NCBI RefSeq assembly: GCF_001761485.1
Contig: NC_090774.1
Location: 2,418,001 to 2,482,000 of the forward strand
DNA: 64,000 nucleotides
Reading direction: 5' to 3'
From: Yarrowia lipolytica
Lineage: Eukaryota; Ascomycota; Dipodascomycetes; Dipodascales
Part shown: piece after piece, positions 50,038-61,332 of the stretch
Position numbering within the stretch: position 1 is the stretch's first letter
Layout of the letters: each line of letters begins with the position of its first letter
Position numbers and translations under genes: made by a program
The notes under the pieces: generated by a model
Seen by the model: the letters and a program-made list of their open reading frames with translations, nothing else
Told to the model about the DNA's origin: nothing
The model's database searches: none

Positions 50038-53000
50038 TTTTGGTGTGAGAGGAGAGGTTTTGCAGTGGTATTGTACAGGCAAGCCCGAGGGGAGAGGAGG
50101 GGCGTTGCGGAACGTATTGTAGAGAGAGTAGTGTTTTTCTGCTTCTCCAGCTTTCCCGGATATCGCTTGTACATATACCCTCTGGAAGCCTGAACATAAA
50201 TGGTCTTATGTGTGTGTGGTGCTACATGTCTGTGAAACATCAGTCCACTTCTCGCTGGAGAGCATCGAATATGCACGTCACACGCATCGCTAAAACCTTG
50301 ATCCCGTTGTGCTTGGAGCTGTCCAAACCTTATGTCTGTTCATGCCCCAGATAATCGTGGCCCGACTGCCATGTGCCTACGCGACCCTCCTGTGGGAGCC
50401 AATTATCATAGATGCTACCCACCTGTGGCTTTTCCAAAAACAAACAAGTCCGGGTATGTACCGGAACCTCGCCAAGTCGAGAAAAGTAAGCAAGTTGGAC
50501 ATCGCGTAGCAAACTCCACCACGAAAATGTTCACCAAACTACAAGTCTACCATCTACCGGGTGCCTGGGATGTCTCAGTTGTGAAAAAGGAAATGGCCTG
50601 ATGGACCAAGCCTCATATCGCCTAGCGGTGCGTCTCACGCCTCCTTCTCCGCACGAAGATCTCGGCAAATGTGACATGGAGATGAAGCAGCACGTCCTCA
50701 TACCAAACAAACAACGTACGATTCCCTCGCTAAGCGGGCGTCGTTTCTCGGGCCAGACTAAAGAGAGACACTAGACCAAGTACATTGTGGCTACTGTACT
50801 GGGTTTGGGAAGGAAGTGTCAGGAGGCTGGAGACAAAAACAGTATATTTTAATTAGCTAATAGTGACCATTAGTCCCGGGATACCACACGGTGAGTCAAA
50901 CAATGTGAGAATATCAGCCATGTGCTGGGCGAAAAAAGTTAACAGCCACATGTTTACTACAAGTAGGTCTGGCAAAGACAGATGGTTATGTTCTTCCCTG
51001 ACACTCGATGCACGCTCCCCCCCTGGCCATCACCATGTTGATTGGTTCTCACACGGCGCTTCAATACAGCACCTCGCTAAACAAGGCTCCTGAAAGGGAG
51101 ATTGCAGAAAACATGGCGTCAGTTAATTGCTTTTGTCTACCTCTGCTGCTGTCCTTCGCTATTGGTTCATGTTAGCCCGGGCGTCAGTTTTTCCGGTTTA
51201 CCGTAAGCCTTGCTCAAGTACTAGAGCTGTAAAACATCCATTTCAGACAACTGAACAAGAAAAGAATGGGCGTATAGCACGAGTTGACGTCCATTATTTA
51301 CGGATTTGAACTTGCCACCCCTGGGAAATCCCAGTGGCGTGACTCTGAGCCGGTTCTTTGATTCTTGCTCTCAACTCGTCCACTTCACGAATGATTGCTT
51401 CTCGGGTGTTTCTTTTTTCGCGAAGCCAGATAAATCAGACCGGATAACGGCCCATATTGATCATTTCACATCATTTTTCTGTTTTAGGCCTTGGTGAAGG
51501 AGCTTCTGGGCCTCATATTAGCAGATCTACGCAGCCTGTGTACCAGGACGTATGTACGAGTGAGTCTACGAGCAGACAAAGACATACTTGTATGGCGTAG
51601 CAGATCTGCTTTTCATATCCCGTATGTCGTAACAGGAGTGTCTACCCCTCACTCATCTAATCTCTTCCTTGTTTCATGTTCATTAAACAGCCGCCTGCCT
51701 CGTAGCCAAAGCTATACAGCTTACCCCCAAGGGGTGCCTGAAATGAAGGGTCTCTGTCGTGAAGTAAATTGAGACCTCCTGCAAAAAGTAACGCTGAGAT
51801 TTGAGTCATCCCGTGGGGCCCCGGAGATTCATCTTTTCCGGTTAAATGGCAGGTTTACGTAAGAAGTGCTTTTGTTGAGTCTGAATCTTTTTGCTTTTTT
51901 TTTGCGAATTCCCGTGGCCTATTATTTTTGTCTTTTTGGGTGACTCTGGACCCTAAAATTCTAACACAAAAGTCACGCGAGATTGGCATTATCCATGAGG
52001 GACGCATAAGTAAAAGGCTAAGTAAAGTTTATGGAAGCTGATAGAGTGAGAGATAGAGCAAGGACCCTTACAATAGACGGAGATATCATGCGTAGTGGCA
52101 TGAGCTTCGTTGCTGGGCATCGAAGCGCCCCTTTACACTCAAGGAACATGGCTTCACAAACGTCAAGCACACATCAGTATCGTTGTGGTATGCGCTGTAT
52201 GAGATGTGGTCTGATGTTCAAACCTGATATCGGTACAGTACTCAATACAGTTTACTTAAGAAAGCTAAGTAAAAAGTTAGCTAGCAGGATGTACGGCTCT
52301 AGACTCGATTTGTGTTTCGTTAGCCGGGAACAACATGGTCTAAGAAGTCTCCCGGGTGCAGAGTATGGCGGTAGATACGACAATTGGGCTCTAAATGGTC
52401 CAAAAATCGGACGTTTATCACCCCATAATTGCCATGGCACTATCCTTTTTCGAAGGTGGCGATTGCGGGAGGAACGGGAGTAGTTTTTTCGATGATACAG
52501 GACGATCTCTACATTACAGATGACAGCGAAAAAGTTTGAGACATGTTGCCTCGAACATGACGCAACTATTGCAGCTTGCGCTCGGGCCGTTGATGGCCAC
52601 GTGACCCAGAACAACCCGTCGACAGACCATCATACCTCCTTATATCAAAGGTGGAGTGATTTTCAACCCAAGCTAATGTACCCTGTCGGTCTATTTTCTA
52701 GTCTAATGCCCTGTCACTTTCTCTCAGTCCCTTTTAGGCAGGTGTGTAGCAAGTGATCTGTTCGACATTACTTTTTCTCGGAAGCGAAGGTGCTATTAAA
52801 ACGATCGCTGGTCAGTTATGATAAAACGGTGATCTTTCATTGATATACGGCTTCCATGGCTTTGCTTTTCAACTTGTACCGAAATATTATATATGGGCAT
52901 GTACTGGGACGAGTAGTACAAGTAGCTAGATGTCATCTTAGAGAGAGCATCATACAGGCACTTATCCTTGATGTTCCCATAAGATACCACCATATCAAAA

Positions 53001-53921
53001 ATGTACCAGCTGTTGTGCGTGAGAAAGTACACCATTCTCTTCCCTCGACACCACTGACAGATTTACAACTTTGCTAGTTGTGACTAAGCAACATACCCCT
53101 TCCATGGGCTCTCTCTTTCCCTGGCAAGCTTCACACCCATGTACACAGTGAGCATTATGAGGATCTTAAAAGGATTTGGGGGGTTCCAAAACCAACTGAA
53201 ACATTCTCCGTGTTTGCCGTCATTGGTCCCAAATTTCTGAAACCAGCGGCCACCTTTCAAGTTCCGGTGAGGAGGGGCGAAAACACGATTAAGGAAAGCC
53301 AGCAAAGTCAACTAACGGGACGTTGTACTAACGGGACATTATTACATATGGTTTACAACGCGAAACGACGCGACGACGAAACTTGTTGACTCAGATACTC
53401 TCAAGAAGAGCTCACTCACAACTCCAACCCCCGTTTTCGAGCGCTCAAAAAATTCCCTGTGCAATATCCCCCATCGCATGTCTGCTGCACCATTCTCGCG
53501 TACCTGTGGCACCGCACACCACCGCAGTAGGCAAACATTGCTACGCAGTGAACAATAAACTCAAGCCTCTTAAAGCCGATAAGTTAAAGCCGATGGATCA
53601 GAGGTGGACCACGAATTGGGGACAGAAACTCGGCTGAAAAGAAAACAGAGGGCCGAAAAACACTGGATCGAGTGACAGAGCTACCCAAACCGCTGAAGAT
53701 TCGTCTGACGCCTAGTCACCACTACAACACCGCAAGTATCATCTCACTCCGCAATCATGATGCAGCCGTTACGTCTCTCATGTACAGTCTCCGACTTTTG
53801 CCACAGGATGAAAGCTTGATTTGGGAAAGCTGGGGAAATATAAATTTCAAACGGTACCCATTTGAAATGTTTCTTCCCGAGCTCCATTAACTCATTCAAC
53901 TGCGCAACTCCACCCTCTACA
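50038..53921. other. 3.9-kb gene-free region
   Basis: No supported gene. A 150-codon frame at 52031-52483 starts with a true ATG, but its codons are unlike neighbouring genes and its product matches nothing I know. An ACTACAAGTAGG variant lies at 50956-50967. The right end holds the promoter of the DUF1772-like gene. Confidence 0.55.
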
Positions 53922-54392
53922 ATGACTGCCTCTAACACCCCCCAATTGCTGAAGCACTCCGGCATCGTTTTGTCTGGATTGCTGGCTGGAGGACAGTTCT
54001 TCACCACCCTGTACGTGAAGCCCATGCTGGATCGAATGTCTACTAGCGACGCATACAATTTGTTCGAGCTCATCTATCATGTGGGACAGGTGGCCTTTCC
54101 TGCCCTGACACTCATGAGCTCGGCATCATTTGCTACTGCTGCTTACCTGGAGAAGGACATTAACCCCACCAACAGCCGACAGCTGGCTTACTCAGCAGCT
54201 CTGGTCTTCGCGTTGCTGCCCTACACACGATTCGCCATGTGGCCCACTCTGACAAAGCTGTTTGCTGCCAGTGCTGACAAGGTCAAGGGCCCGAACGTTA
54301 AGGCGCTGTTGAAGATGTGGATCGTCCACCACTACATTCGAAACATCTTCACCCTACTTGGTTTCATTGGAGGGGTTGCTGCTACTGTTTAG
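53922..54392 (+). CDS. DUF1772-like small membrane protein
   Basis: A 156-residue integral membrane protein with about four hydrophobic segments. The text KHSGIVLSGLLAGGQFFTTLYVKPML, FELIYHVGQVAFPALTLMSSASFATAAYL, ALVFALLPYTRFAMWPTL and WIVHHYIRNIFTLLGFIGGVAA agrees with fungal DUF1772 proteins, a group that includes anthrone-oxygenase-like proteins and many of unknown role: a Gly-rich first helix, the RxxxxP-like element before helix 4 and a W..HH.IR segment near the end. I assign family, not activity. The ATG at 53922 (context CTACA ATG A) is the first in frame; only a TTG lies further upstream. No neighbour suggests a polyketide pathway. Confidence 0.8.
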   Translation: MTASNTPQLLKHSGIVLSGLLAGGQFFTTLYVKPMLDRMSTSDAYNLFELIYHVGQVAFPALTLMSSASFATAAYLEKDINPTNSRQLAYSAALVFALLPYTRFAMWPTLTKLFAASADKVKGPNVKALLKMWIVHHYIRNIFTLLGFIGGVAATV

Positions 54393-55536
54393 TAGATGAG
54401 TGTTGCATAGATGTATTATTTTTGATAGACAGACGAGTGGTGTAGTTGCTGAGTCAGAGACATTATGATTCGGCTACAAACGACGAGTAGTTTGATACCA
54501 TTCCCGACGGCTCCATGCCAAACACAAAACCCTCGAGCCTCCAAACAGGTTTCACATGCCTTCCACTCCTACCCCTGAATCTGAACACCGATAACTTCGT
54601 CCGCTACAAGTTGGTCACACTGGATCTCGTAGGTTGGACGTAGCTTACCTGCAGTGATGTGATAGGCCTAAAGACAGCTCTGTCTGCACAAAAGTAATAT
54701 TCCAGCACTTATTAGATCGGAATGACATGAATTAGTCGAAAGGACCCTAGCAAGGGCCACAAAACGTGATATTATTCTGTGGCAGCCAACGGCCAAAAGC
54801 TGTTCTCGGAAAACCCAAACCAGCCAACCTTGGATGTGTCCACCAGTGAACCCTGTCGGGAACTATGAAACGAGGTGGAAACTTATGAAACAGGCACAGA
54901 TATAGTCAGATTGATGAGAATTTCACTAAAGACCTGGTTCGTGCCACTATGGGGGAAACAGTCCCTTAGGTATAGAATGTCTGTCTACACCACTAAACTT
55001 CGTTCTTTACATGTGTTGGGCACTCCTCCTGCACCCCACTACGACGGCGGATGTGGGTGTGCACGATAAACGTCACATGGAGCGGGTAAACACCCATATC
55101 AACTCGGCTCCGCACCCTTGCACGCCCAGACTCGTAGTTGTCCCAAAAACGTGCTCAATTCGGACAGGGATCTCCATCTAAAGCTAAACCCACACTTATC
55201 GCCAGCCTAACAAGGAGGAGTATACCAGCCCACCTGCACCTTGACGCACAAGTGAAACAGGCGGTTGGACCCGCACAAAGATGGGTTTTCACACCTCCTT
55301 GTGCAGACCTCCCATCTCGAAAATAATTATGCCACTAGACCCATGAATTCACGACGCATATAGGAATATTATGACATGCCTGTGGCCAGCCCTACATTAC
55401 GAACACCAGATACGAGGAGCGTGATAATAATAATAATAATAATAATAATGTGGAGTTCACACCACTATCAAGGTCTACATAAACATGGCTTTTCCGTCAG
55501 GGAAAACACTAAGGACTGGCTCCACACACATCTACA
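54393..55536. other. Intergenic region before the aspartic protease
   Basis: About 1.1 kb with no supported gene. An (ATA)n microsatellite lies at 55424-55449, about 90 bases before the protease ATG. Confidence 0.6.
55424..55449. repeat. (ATA)n microsatellite
   Basis: About 26 bases of uninterrupted ATA repeat in the protease promoter. A similar, shorter AAT-rich stretch follows the stop codon (about 56990-57016). Confidence 0.95.
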
Positions 55537-56967
55537 ATGAAGGTCCTCCATCTACTACCTCTGGTAGGTATGCTTGACATGGCCCTGGGGATGCCAACTC
55601 TGATGAAGAGGTCGGCCCCCAAGGCTCTGGAGATGTCCTTTGACGTGGTCAAGGGTATATCCAACAAGTGGAGTGAACCCCAAACTGATGCTGCTGGCTC
55701 ACCATCACCACATCATGACACTCCTTTGGAAAACATGGGTTACTACTACCAGGTGAGTGTCAGCATTGGCTCTCCTCCACAACCGTTTGCATTGTCGCTC
55801 GATACTGGATCTTCAGACCTGTGGGTCCCTTCTCCCAACAACAATGAGTGTCTGAGTCCTCTCTTCACCAGTAGAGGTGGATCGTGTGGGCAAACCAACA
55901 ACGTTTTCAACCGAATGATCTCCTCCACCTTTTCCCTCATCAACGAGTACTTCTTCATCTCTTACGGAGATTCCACTTCTGCATACGGTCTGTGGGGTAA
56001 AGATACTCTCAACTTCAACGGTCTGACTCTCACAGACTACACCTTTGGGGTCGCCTCAGGGACCACTTCCACAACCAATGTGTTCGGAATCGGCCTCAAG
56101 GGGCTCCAAGCTTCCAATGATGCCATTCCTGGTCATCCTGAAGCGCCCAGGTTCACCTATTCTAACTTACCTTATCGACTGGCTGAAGAGGGATACATCA
56201 ACACCCCCTCCTATTCCCTCTACCTAGACTCGTTAGAGGCCACTTCGGGCACCATCATATTCGGAGGCGTAGACGCTTCCAAGATCCAGAGCCCCATCAC
56301 TCTTCACCCTCTCATCAATTTCCATCCCGAAAACCACCCCGATCCCGTCTCGTTCTTCATCACTCTTGACTCAGTTGATCTGGTCGGAGGAGTGCCTCTT
56401 AACGTGCTCGAGGTTACTTCTGCTGCCCTATTGGACTCTGGAGCCACACTGACTTTTCTCCCCCCGTCTGCCTACGCTACTCTGGCAGACCGGTTCCAGG
56501 TCAAACAAGACACCAAAACGGGTTACAGAGTCGCCAGCTGTTCTTCAGGAAGCGTGGGCGAGTATCTTGAGTACTCATTCCAAGGATCAAAGATCCGCGT
56601 GCCCATTTCCTCCCTGCTAGACCCCATCAAGAAACAAGATGGATCGGCCGTCATCTCTCCAGATGGCATCCCTATGTGCCGCTTTCTCGTGGCCCCAAAC
56701 GCCGACGACGAAACAGGCACCAGCAACATCATTCTAGGAGACTCCTTTCTGCGATCGGCTTACGTGGTTTACGATCTCGAAAACTTTCAGCTTGGGCTGG
56801 CCCAGGCGGCCACCTATAGTAACGGGGCTTCTTCTTTGGTGTCTGCTATCGACCAAAACGGCATTCCTGGCTCTCAGCAACCACCCAGCTCCAAAACATG
56901 GCAGGCAAACTCGTCAATGCCCACCTTCCACGGCTATGTTCCCCCTCAAGTGGATCTGCTTTGGTAG
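55537..56967 (+). CDS. Secreted pepsin-like aspartic protease
   Basis: A 476-residue A1-family endopeptidase. It has a hydrophobic signal sequence (MKVLHLLPLVGMLDMALG), a propeptide that includes the basic site LMKRSAPK, and a mature two-lobed enzyme. Catalytic aspartates are Asp89 in LSLDTGSSDLW and Asp300 in LLDSGATLTF. The tyrosine flap region is ISYGDSTSAYGLWG, and GTIIFGGVDASK plus ILGDSFLRSAYVVYDLEN are the usual C-lobe marks. Yarrowia has a large family of such acid proteases, some secreted and some wall-bound. The C-terminus here (STYHGYVPPQVDLLW-like) has no clear GPI signal, so it is probably soluble or periplasmic. Start at 55537 is the first ATG and directly gives the signal sequence. 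Confidence 0.94.
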   Translation: MKVLHLLPLVGMLDMALGMPTLMKRSAPKALEMSFDVVKGISNKWSEPQTDAAGSPSPHHDTPLENMGYYYQVSVSIGSPPQPFALSLDTGSSDLWVPSPNNNECLSPLFTSRGGSCGQTNNVFNRMISSTFSLINEYFFISYGDSTSAYGLWGKDTLNFNGLTLTDYTFGVASGTTSTTNVFGIGLKGLQASNDAIPGHPEAPRFTYSNLPYRLAEEGYINTPSYSLYLDSLEATSGTIIFGGVDASKIQSPITLHPLINFHPENHPDPVSFFITLDSVDLVGGVPLNVLEVTSAALLDSGATLTFLPPSAYATLADRFQVKQDTKTGYRVASCSSGSVGEYLEYSFQGSKIRVPISSLLDPIKKQDGSAVISPDGIPMCRFLVAPNADDETGTSNIILGDSFLRSAYVVYDLENFQLGLAQAATYSNGASSLVSAIDQNGIPGSQQPPSSKTWQANSSMPTFHGYVPPQVDLLW

Positions 56968-58235
56968 GTATCTCATGAAACAGTATTGCAGTAATAATAA
57001 TAATTAATAATAATATACAACACGGCCCAGTAATTCTTGTAGATCACGTGGTGACCCACTACAAGCGAAATTCATTGCACATCTGAAACATCGTCAAAAC
57101 CCATCTTCCAGTGAGCACGTGGGGGACACCAAACTCTACCAGCGCCGTACACCCCGTGTCCAGAACCAGCCACTTGAAAAACGTAACATGCACTGATAAC
57201 GAGCGCCAAGACGAGATAACGACTCACTAAGCTGATGCCAAGGGAAGGTATGGGAGATGTAAAAGCAGCGAAGATGCTTCCCTGATCATTCAAGGCGCAC
57301 CTCCATTCTAAAAAATGCTAAATCGCCGTTTATTTTTACTCGTCTCGGGTCCTATAGGAGGCTGTTTTCGGCATCTGTTGCATGCGAACATTGAACTCCC
57401 CATGCACTCTATCGAAGGGCTTATCCGTGGCTCGGACTGAGACAGACGAGATACTGTACGTAGTTATCAACCTGCCCACCTTGTCATACTAACCGATATT
57501 GAGAAGCGGTGCCACTGGGGAGTTCAGCTGACCAATAGCTATACACACATCTATCAATGGCCGCTCATCATGTCACACACGCAATAAGGGTAAGCTCCCC
57601 GAAGACAAATGCGCAAGATGAGGTTGGCTGGCTGGCATCTCTTTAGCATGAGCCGGCGTCGTAAAACCCGTATAGAAAGGCACGATGTCAGATCATTGGC
57701 TCTTGCGGGCTGTCTGTCTCCCACACAACGTTTCGGAGTTTCGGGGATGAGCATGATTTGCATATTCAGACACGGAATGAAGTGTGGAATGCGGAGATAG
57801 AGTCTCGGGAGCAGGGGACGTGAAAGGCGTTGTTTCGTGTTCTTGGCCGATTTCAGACGACGATATTCTACATAGATCTTTGCTTATGTTCCAGGAAGTG
57901 GTTCACAAGTCCCCCTACTCAACTGGACCCTTACAAGAGCCCCTCAGTATCAATAGGTGGTCTAAGACAACTGCAAGAAGATTAAGGATGACATGCCAAT
58001 TTGAAGGTAAATTTCTCTTTACGAACCATAGAAGACATACCAATTTAATACCTAATCGCTCTTGGTCGCTTAATATGGCTAAAGAGAGTAGTGCCCACCA
58101 GGTGTCAGCTTCAGCAGACGGCTCTCATCAAACCTAGCTAGTAGAATAAAGACGTGCCGGCTGTATATATAAATACTTGTGCCTGGGAGAGACCTGGGGC
58201 GCCAAGATCTGCCAAGAGTTTCCAGAAACCCCATT
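56968..58235. other. Intergenic region before the phosphodiesterase gene
   Basis: About 1.3 kb with no supported gene. The last 75 bases contain a TATA box (58164-58174). Confidence 0.6.
58164..58174 (+). promoter_or_regulatory. TATA box of the phosphodiesterase gene
   Basis: TATATATAAAT, about 65 bases before the ATG at 58236. It also shows that open sequence just upstream of that ATG is leader and not coding. Confidence 0.6.
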
Positions 58236-60149
58236 ATGAAACTTCAGCTGCTGCTTTCTGCTGGTTTGGCTCTAGCTGGCTCGCTCATCAAGGTCCCAGA
58301 CACCCACTACAAGGGTCATGATGAGCTCGTCGAGTACGGAGTCAACGCCATTGCAGAGCTCTACAACTCAACCCATCTGGACAAGTGCGGCAAGTGTCTT
58401 TCTGCTCTCCAGCTCGGAAAGACCATTGCTCTGCAGAACGACAAAGTGATTCCCGAGATTCTCATCAAGCTGTGTGAAAAGTACCACTGGGAGGAGTTCT
58501 GTACCGTCGAATACCAGGGCTTCAACTTTGGAGTCGCCTCAAAGGGTGCCCATATCGCCAATGTTCTGACTCTCATCGATCCCACCGGTATTGATGGAGA
58601 GTACCTGTGCTACTACCAAGTCCGAAAGTCGTGTCCCTTGCCTCCCACTCCCAAGTACAACCTGACCGGATGGTGGCCTGAGAAGCCTAAGAACCTATCT
58701 CTCCCCAAGTCTGACGGCGAGACCTTCAATGTAGTCCATCTGTCGGACTTCCATGTCGATCTCCGATACCAGGTTGGAGGAGAAGCAAACTGTACTGGAG
58801 GCTACCACATGTGCTGCGTGGACGCTCTTCACAACGGCCCTGCTTACAAGGCCAACTACACCGATATTGTTCTTCCTGCTCAGAAGTATGGATCTTACGA
58901 CTGTGACATCCCCCAGATTCTCCTGGAAGACTCTCTTGCCAATGTGGCCAAGATTGGACAAAACCTGTCTTTCGAGTTTGGCATCTTCACCGGAGATATG
59001 GTATCTCACGACATTGACAGCTGGTTCTCTTTGGCCAAGATCATTGAGTCCGAGGAAGATGTCTACTACAACATGAAAAAGTACCTTGGGGACATTCCCA
59101 TCTACTCTACTTTTGGCAACCACGACTCTTTTCCTTACGCCCAGCAGGCGCAGAACCGATCTGGTTTCCTTGGAGAGTTCATCTGGAACGCCCAATTGTC
59201 GGCTGATCTGTGGAAGGACTACGGTTGGATAGATGAAGAGACCCAGGCCGAAGCTATCCATACTTATGGATCTTATGCTGTTAACACCAAGAGAGGCCTT
59301 CGAGTCATTTCTCTTGACTCCAACTTGTGGTACCAACCCAACTACTACAATTACTGGAACATGACCGACCCTGATACCTCCGGACTCATGAAGTGGCTTG
59401 TTGACGAGCTTGTTGACGCTGAGAAGAGGGGTATTCGAGTGTGGATCATGGCTCATGTCCCTACTGGGGGAGGAACCGGAAACGCCATGCCTCATCAGAC
59501 TGAGGTCATTCGACAGGTTGTGGACCGTTTTGCCCCCGAGACCATTGTTGCCCTCTTCTTTGGACACACCCATGAAGACCAGTTCAATGTCTACTACGCA
59601 GGAAACGGAACCGACAACAGTCTGGAGAATGCTCTGACTGTGGGCTGGATCTCTCAGTCCGTCACTCCTCTTCACAACTACAACCCATCATGGAGATACT
59701 ACGAGGTCGACACCAAGACCTTTGAGATTGTCAACTCTATCAACTACTACGCCCAGCTCAACAAGACTTTTGAGTACGATATCGACAAGCCCGAGCTCTC
59801 CAACTCCACCACTTTCCCTCATATCACCTACCCTCCTCGAAAGCCCGACGACAAGTTGGACTGGATCTTTGAGTACTCCGCACGAGACGTCTATGATCCC
59901 GACCACAAGTGGCCCAAGTCTGCTCCCTTGAACGCCACCTTCTGGCACAATGCCATCCAGTACATTGTCAACAACAAGACTGGTCGAGAGGACTACCTGC
60001 GATACGAGTACCGAGAGAGCCCTTTTGTTCCTGACGGAAGCTCCCCCGAATACATCAAGAACATGTACTGCTACTTTTCCTCCGGTACTGTTCCTGCCGT
60101 ATACGAGTGTCAGAAGCGACAGAACATTACCAAGGAGATTTGGATTTAG
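58236..60149 (+). CDS. Secreted acid sphingomyelinase-like phosphodiesterase
   Basis: A 637-residue secreted or vacuolar metallophosphoesterase. A signal peptide (MKLQLLLSAGLALAGS) is followed by a saposin-B-like segment with paired cysteines (CGKCLSALQLGK, CEKYHWEEFC), as in animal acid sphingomyelinase. The calcineurin-like catalytic core carries LSDFHVDLRY (about 169), FTGDMVSHD, TFGNHDSFP (about 294), MAHVPTGGG and FFGHTHEDQ (about 442), which together supply the Asp, His and Asn ligands for a two-zinc centre. Many N-x-S/T sites fit a glycosylated exported enzyme. Expected activity is cleavage of sphingomyelin-like phosphodiesters or of nucleotides or phospholipids; the true substrate is unknown. 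ATG 58236 is the first ATG and starts the signal peptide exactly. Confidence 0.94.
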   Translation: MKLQLLLSAGLALAGSLIKVPDTHYKGHDELVEYGVNAIAELYNSTHLDKCGKCLSALQLGKTIALQNDKVIPEILIKLCEKYHWEEFCTVEYQGFNFGVASKGAHIANVLTLIDPTGIDGEYLCYYQVRKSCPLPPTPKYNLTGWWPEKPKNLSLPKSDGETFNVVHLSDFHVDLRYQVGGEANCTGGYHMCCVDALHNGPAYKANYTDIVLPAQKYGSYDCDIPQILLEDSLANVAKIGQNLSFEFGIFTGDMVSHDIDSWFSLAKIIESEEDVYYNMKKYLGDIPIYSTFGNHDSFPYAQQAQNRSGFLGEFIWNAQLSADLWKDYGWIDEETQAEAIHTYGSYAVNTKRGLRVISLDSNLWYQPNYYNYWNMTDPDTSGLMKWLVDELVDAEKRGIRVWIMAHVPTGGGTGNAMPHQTEVIRQVVDRFAPETIVALFFGHTHEDQFNVYYAGNGTDNSLENALTVGWISQSVTPLHNYNPSWRYYEVDTKTFEIVNSINYYAQLNKTFEYDIDKPELSNSTTFPHITYPPRKPDDKLDWIFEYSARDVYDPDHKWPKSAPLNATFWHNAIQYIVNNKTGREDYLRYEYRESPFVPDGSSPEYIKNMYCYFSSGTVPAVYECQKRQNITKEIWI

Positions 60150-60549
60150 TTTCCAGGGGCTATGGAGGGAGAGCAAGAGAGGCTTGGATATATTTGCATG
60201 AGGGACATGGAGGAGAACTACTCCACAAGTACTTGTTGATTCTACCATAAACGGTAATTGACGTATTTTTTTTATCAATAACAATATATATATTTCCTTT
60301 TCAGTAATTATTTATAACCAATTGTATTACATGCGACGAGCTAAGGGGAGGGGAGATTGTCGAATGTGACTCATCTCCTTACTGCCATGGATTGTAGCTG
60401 TTATAGCAAGTCGTTGTAATCAAACGGTAAAGTTAAGAGAGACTTGGCGGCCTCTAAAAGTAGTCAACTGATGTGCTTGAACCGACTACTAGAACCCTTA
60501 CTCTCGGCTGTCGTCTCATAGTCATTAAATACATGTTCCACCTTTATGC
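60150..60549. other. Convergent intergenic region
   Basis: 400 bases between the ends of the phosphodiesterase and CK2 beta genes; AT-rich 3' region around 60265-60310. Nothing else is supported. Confidence 0.6.
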
Positions 60550-61332
60550 TCATGCCCGGTTCTCCTGGTCCGTCTCCAGCTTTACATCTCCATCATCATC
60601 CTTTTCGTCGGTTCGTGGTGGGGGTAGTTTGTCCTCTTCATCCAGAACACTGGGGTCCTCTGGGTACTGTCGCAGCCACTTCATCCTCGGGCCGCTGTAG
60701 CTCATCTCGTTGATGCGGAAGCCAAAGAGCTTGAGCTCGTATATGTTTTTACGCAGGGGAATGCAGTTGCGCTCGACCTCGGGGAACATCTTGAGGAAGA
60801 GTCCCACGAAGGAGGTGCCGAAAAAGGCTCCGTCGACGTTGAGGTATCGAGAGTTGGGCGGCACGTAGACGTCACAGCAGCACGGGCAGTAGAGCCGCAC
60901 AGACTCGTATCCGGGCAGGTCGTGTCGGCCTGTGGGCAACAGGCGTGTTCCGTCGCAGTAGTATCGTGGGCAAGTGCCAAACTGGGCCTCGTCATATTTT
61001 TTGGCCATAATCTGCAGTCCCGTCTTGGTGAGTAGGAATCGAGCGTGTATGAGGCCATAGAGCAGTTCGGCCGAGTGTTCAAACATTGGGATGGATGGCA
61101 CCTTGAGCGGGTCTTCGGGCTCGAGATCCAGAATCATCTCCAACGCCTCCTTGTAGTAGGGCACTAGGAACATGAGGCCGGTCAGGTTGAAGTCATCTTC
61201 GATGAAATCCTCAAACACCTCCACAAAGTAATCGTGGCCGGTCGACGAACAGTAATGCGAGATCCAGGTCTCGACCTCCTCGCTCTCGGAAGAAGGGTCT
61301 GTCATGTTGTATTCGAGTAGTTTGTCCTCCAT
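60550..61332 (-). CDS. CKB1: Casein kinase II regulatory beta subunit
   Basis: A 260-residue regulatory subunit that dimerises through a zinc ribbon and bridges two catalytic CK2 subunits in nucleus and cytosol. It starts with an acidic, Ser-containing head (DPSSESEEVETWISHYC), then FIEDDFNLTGL, AELLYGLIHARFLLTKTG and the zinc-binding pairs in TCPRYYC and YCPCCCDVY. DGAFFGTSFVGLFL and FGFRINEMSYSGPRMKWLRQYP end the conserved part. The last block (GFRIN..SGPRMKWLRQYP) resembles yeast Ckb1 more than Ckb2 as I recall them. An acidic C-terminal tail follows. The ATG at 61330-61332 is the first in frame; a second Met is at residue 10. It is divergent from GET1. Confidence 0.93.
   Translation of the reverse strand: MEDKLLEYNMTDPSSESEEVETWISHYCSSTGHDYFVEVFEDFIEDDFNLTGLMFLVPYYKEALEMILDLEPEDPLKVPSIPMFEHSAELLYGLIHARFLLTKTGLQIMAKKYDEAQFGTCPRYYCDGTRLLPTGRHDLPGYESVRLYCPCCCDVYVPPNSRYLNVDGAFFGTSFVGLFLKMFPEVERNCIPLRKNIYELKLFGFRINEMSYSGPRMKWLRQYPEDPSVLDEEDKLPPPRTDEKDDDGDVKLETDQENRA

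Noticed and set aside
51300-51370. Possible tRNA on the minus strand (AGTTCAAATCC B-box-like word)
   Set aside because: The bases flanking the supposed T-loop cannot pair, and no matching acceptor or anticodon stem was found.
52031-52483. 150-codon frame with a true ATG
   Set aside because: Codon choice (AGA, ATA, CTT and similar) is unlike the window's genes, there is no domain, and no splice sites improve it.
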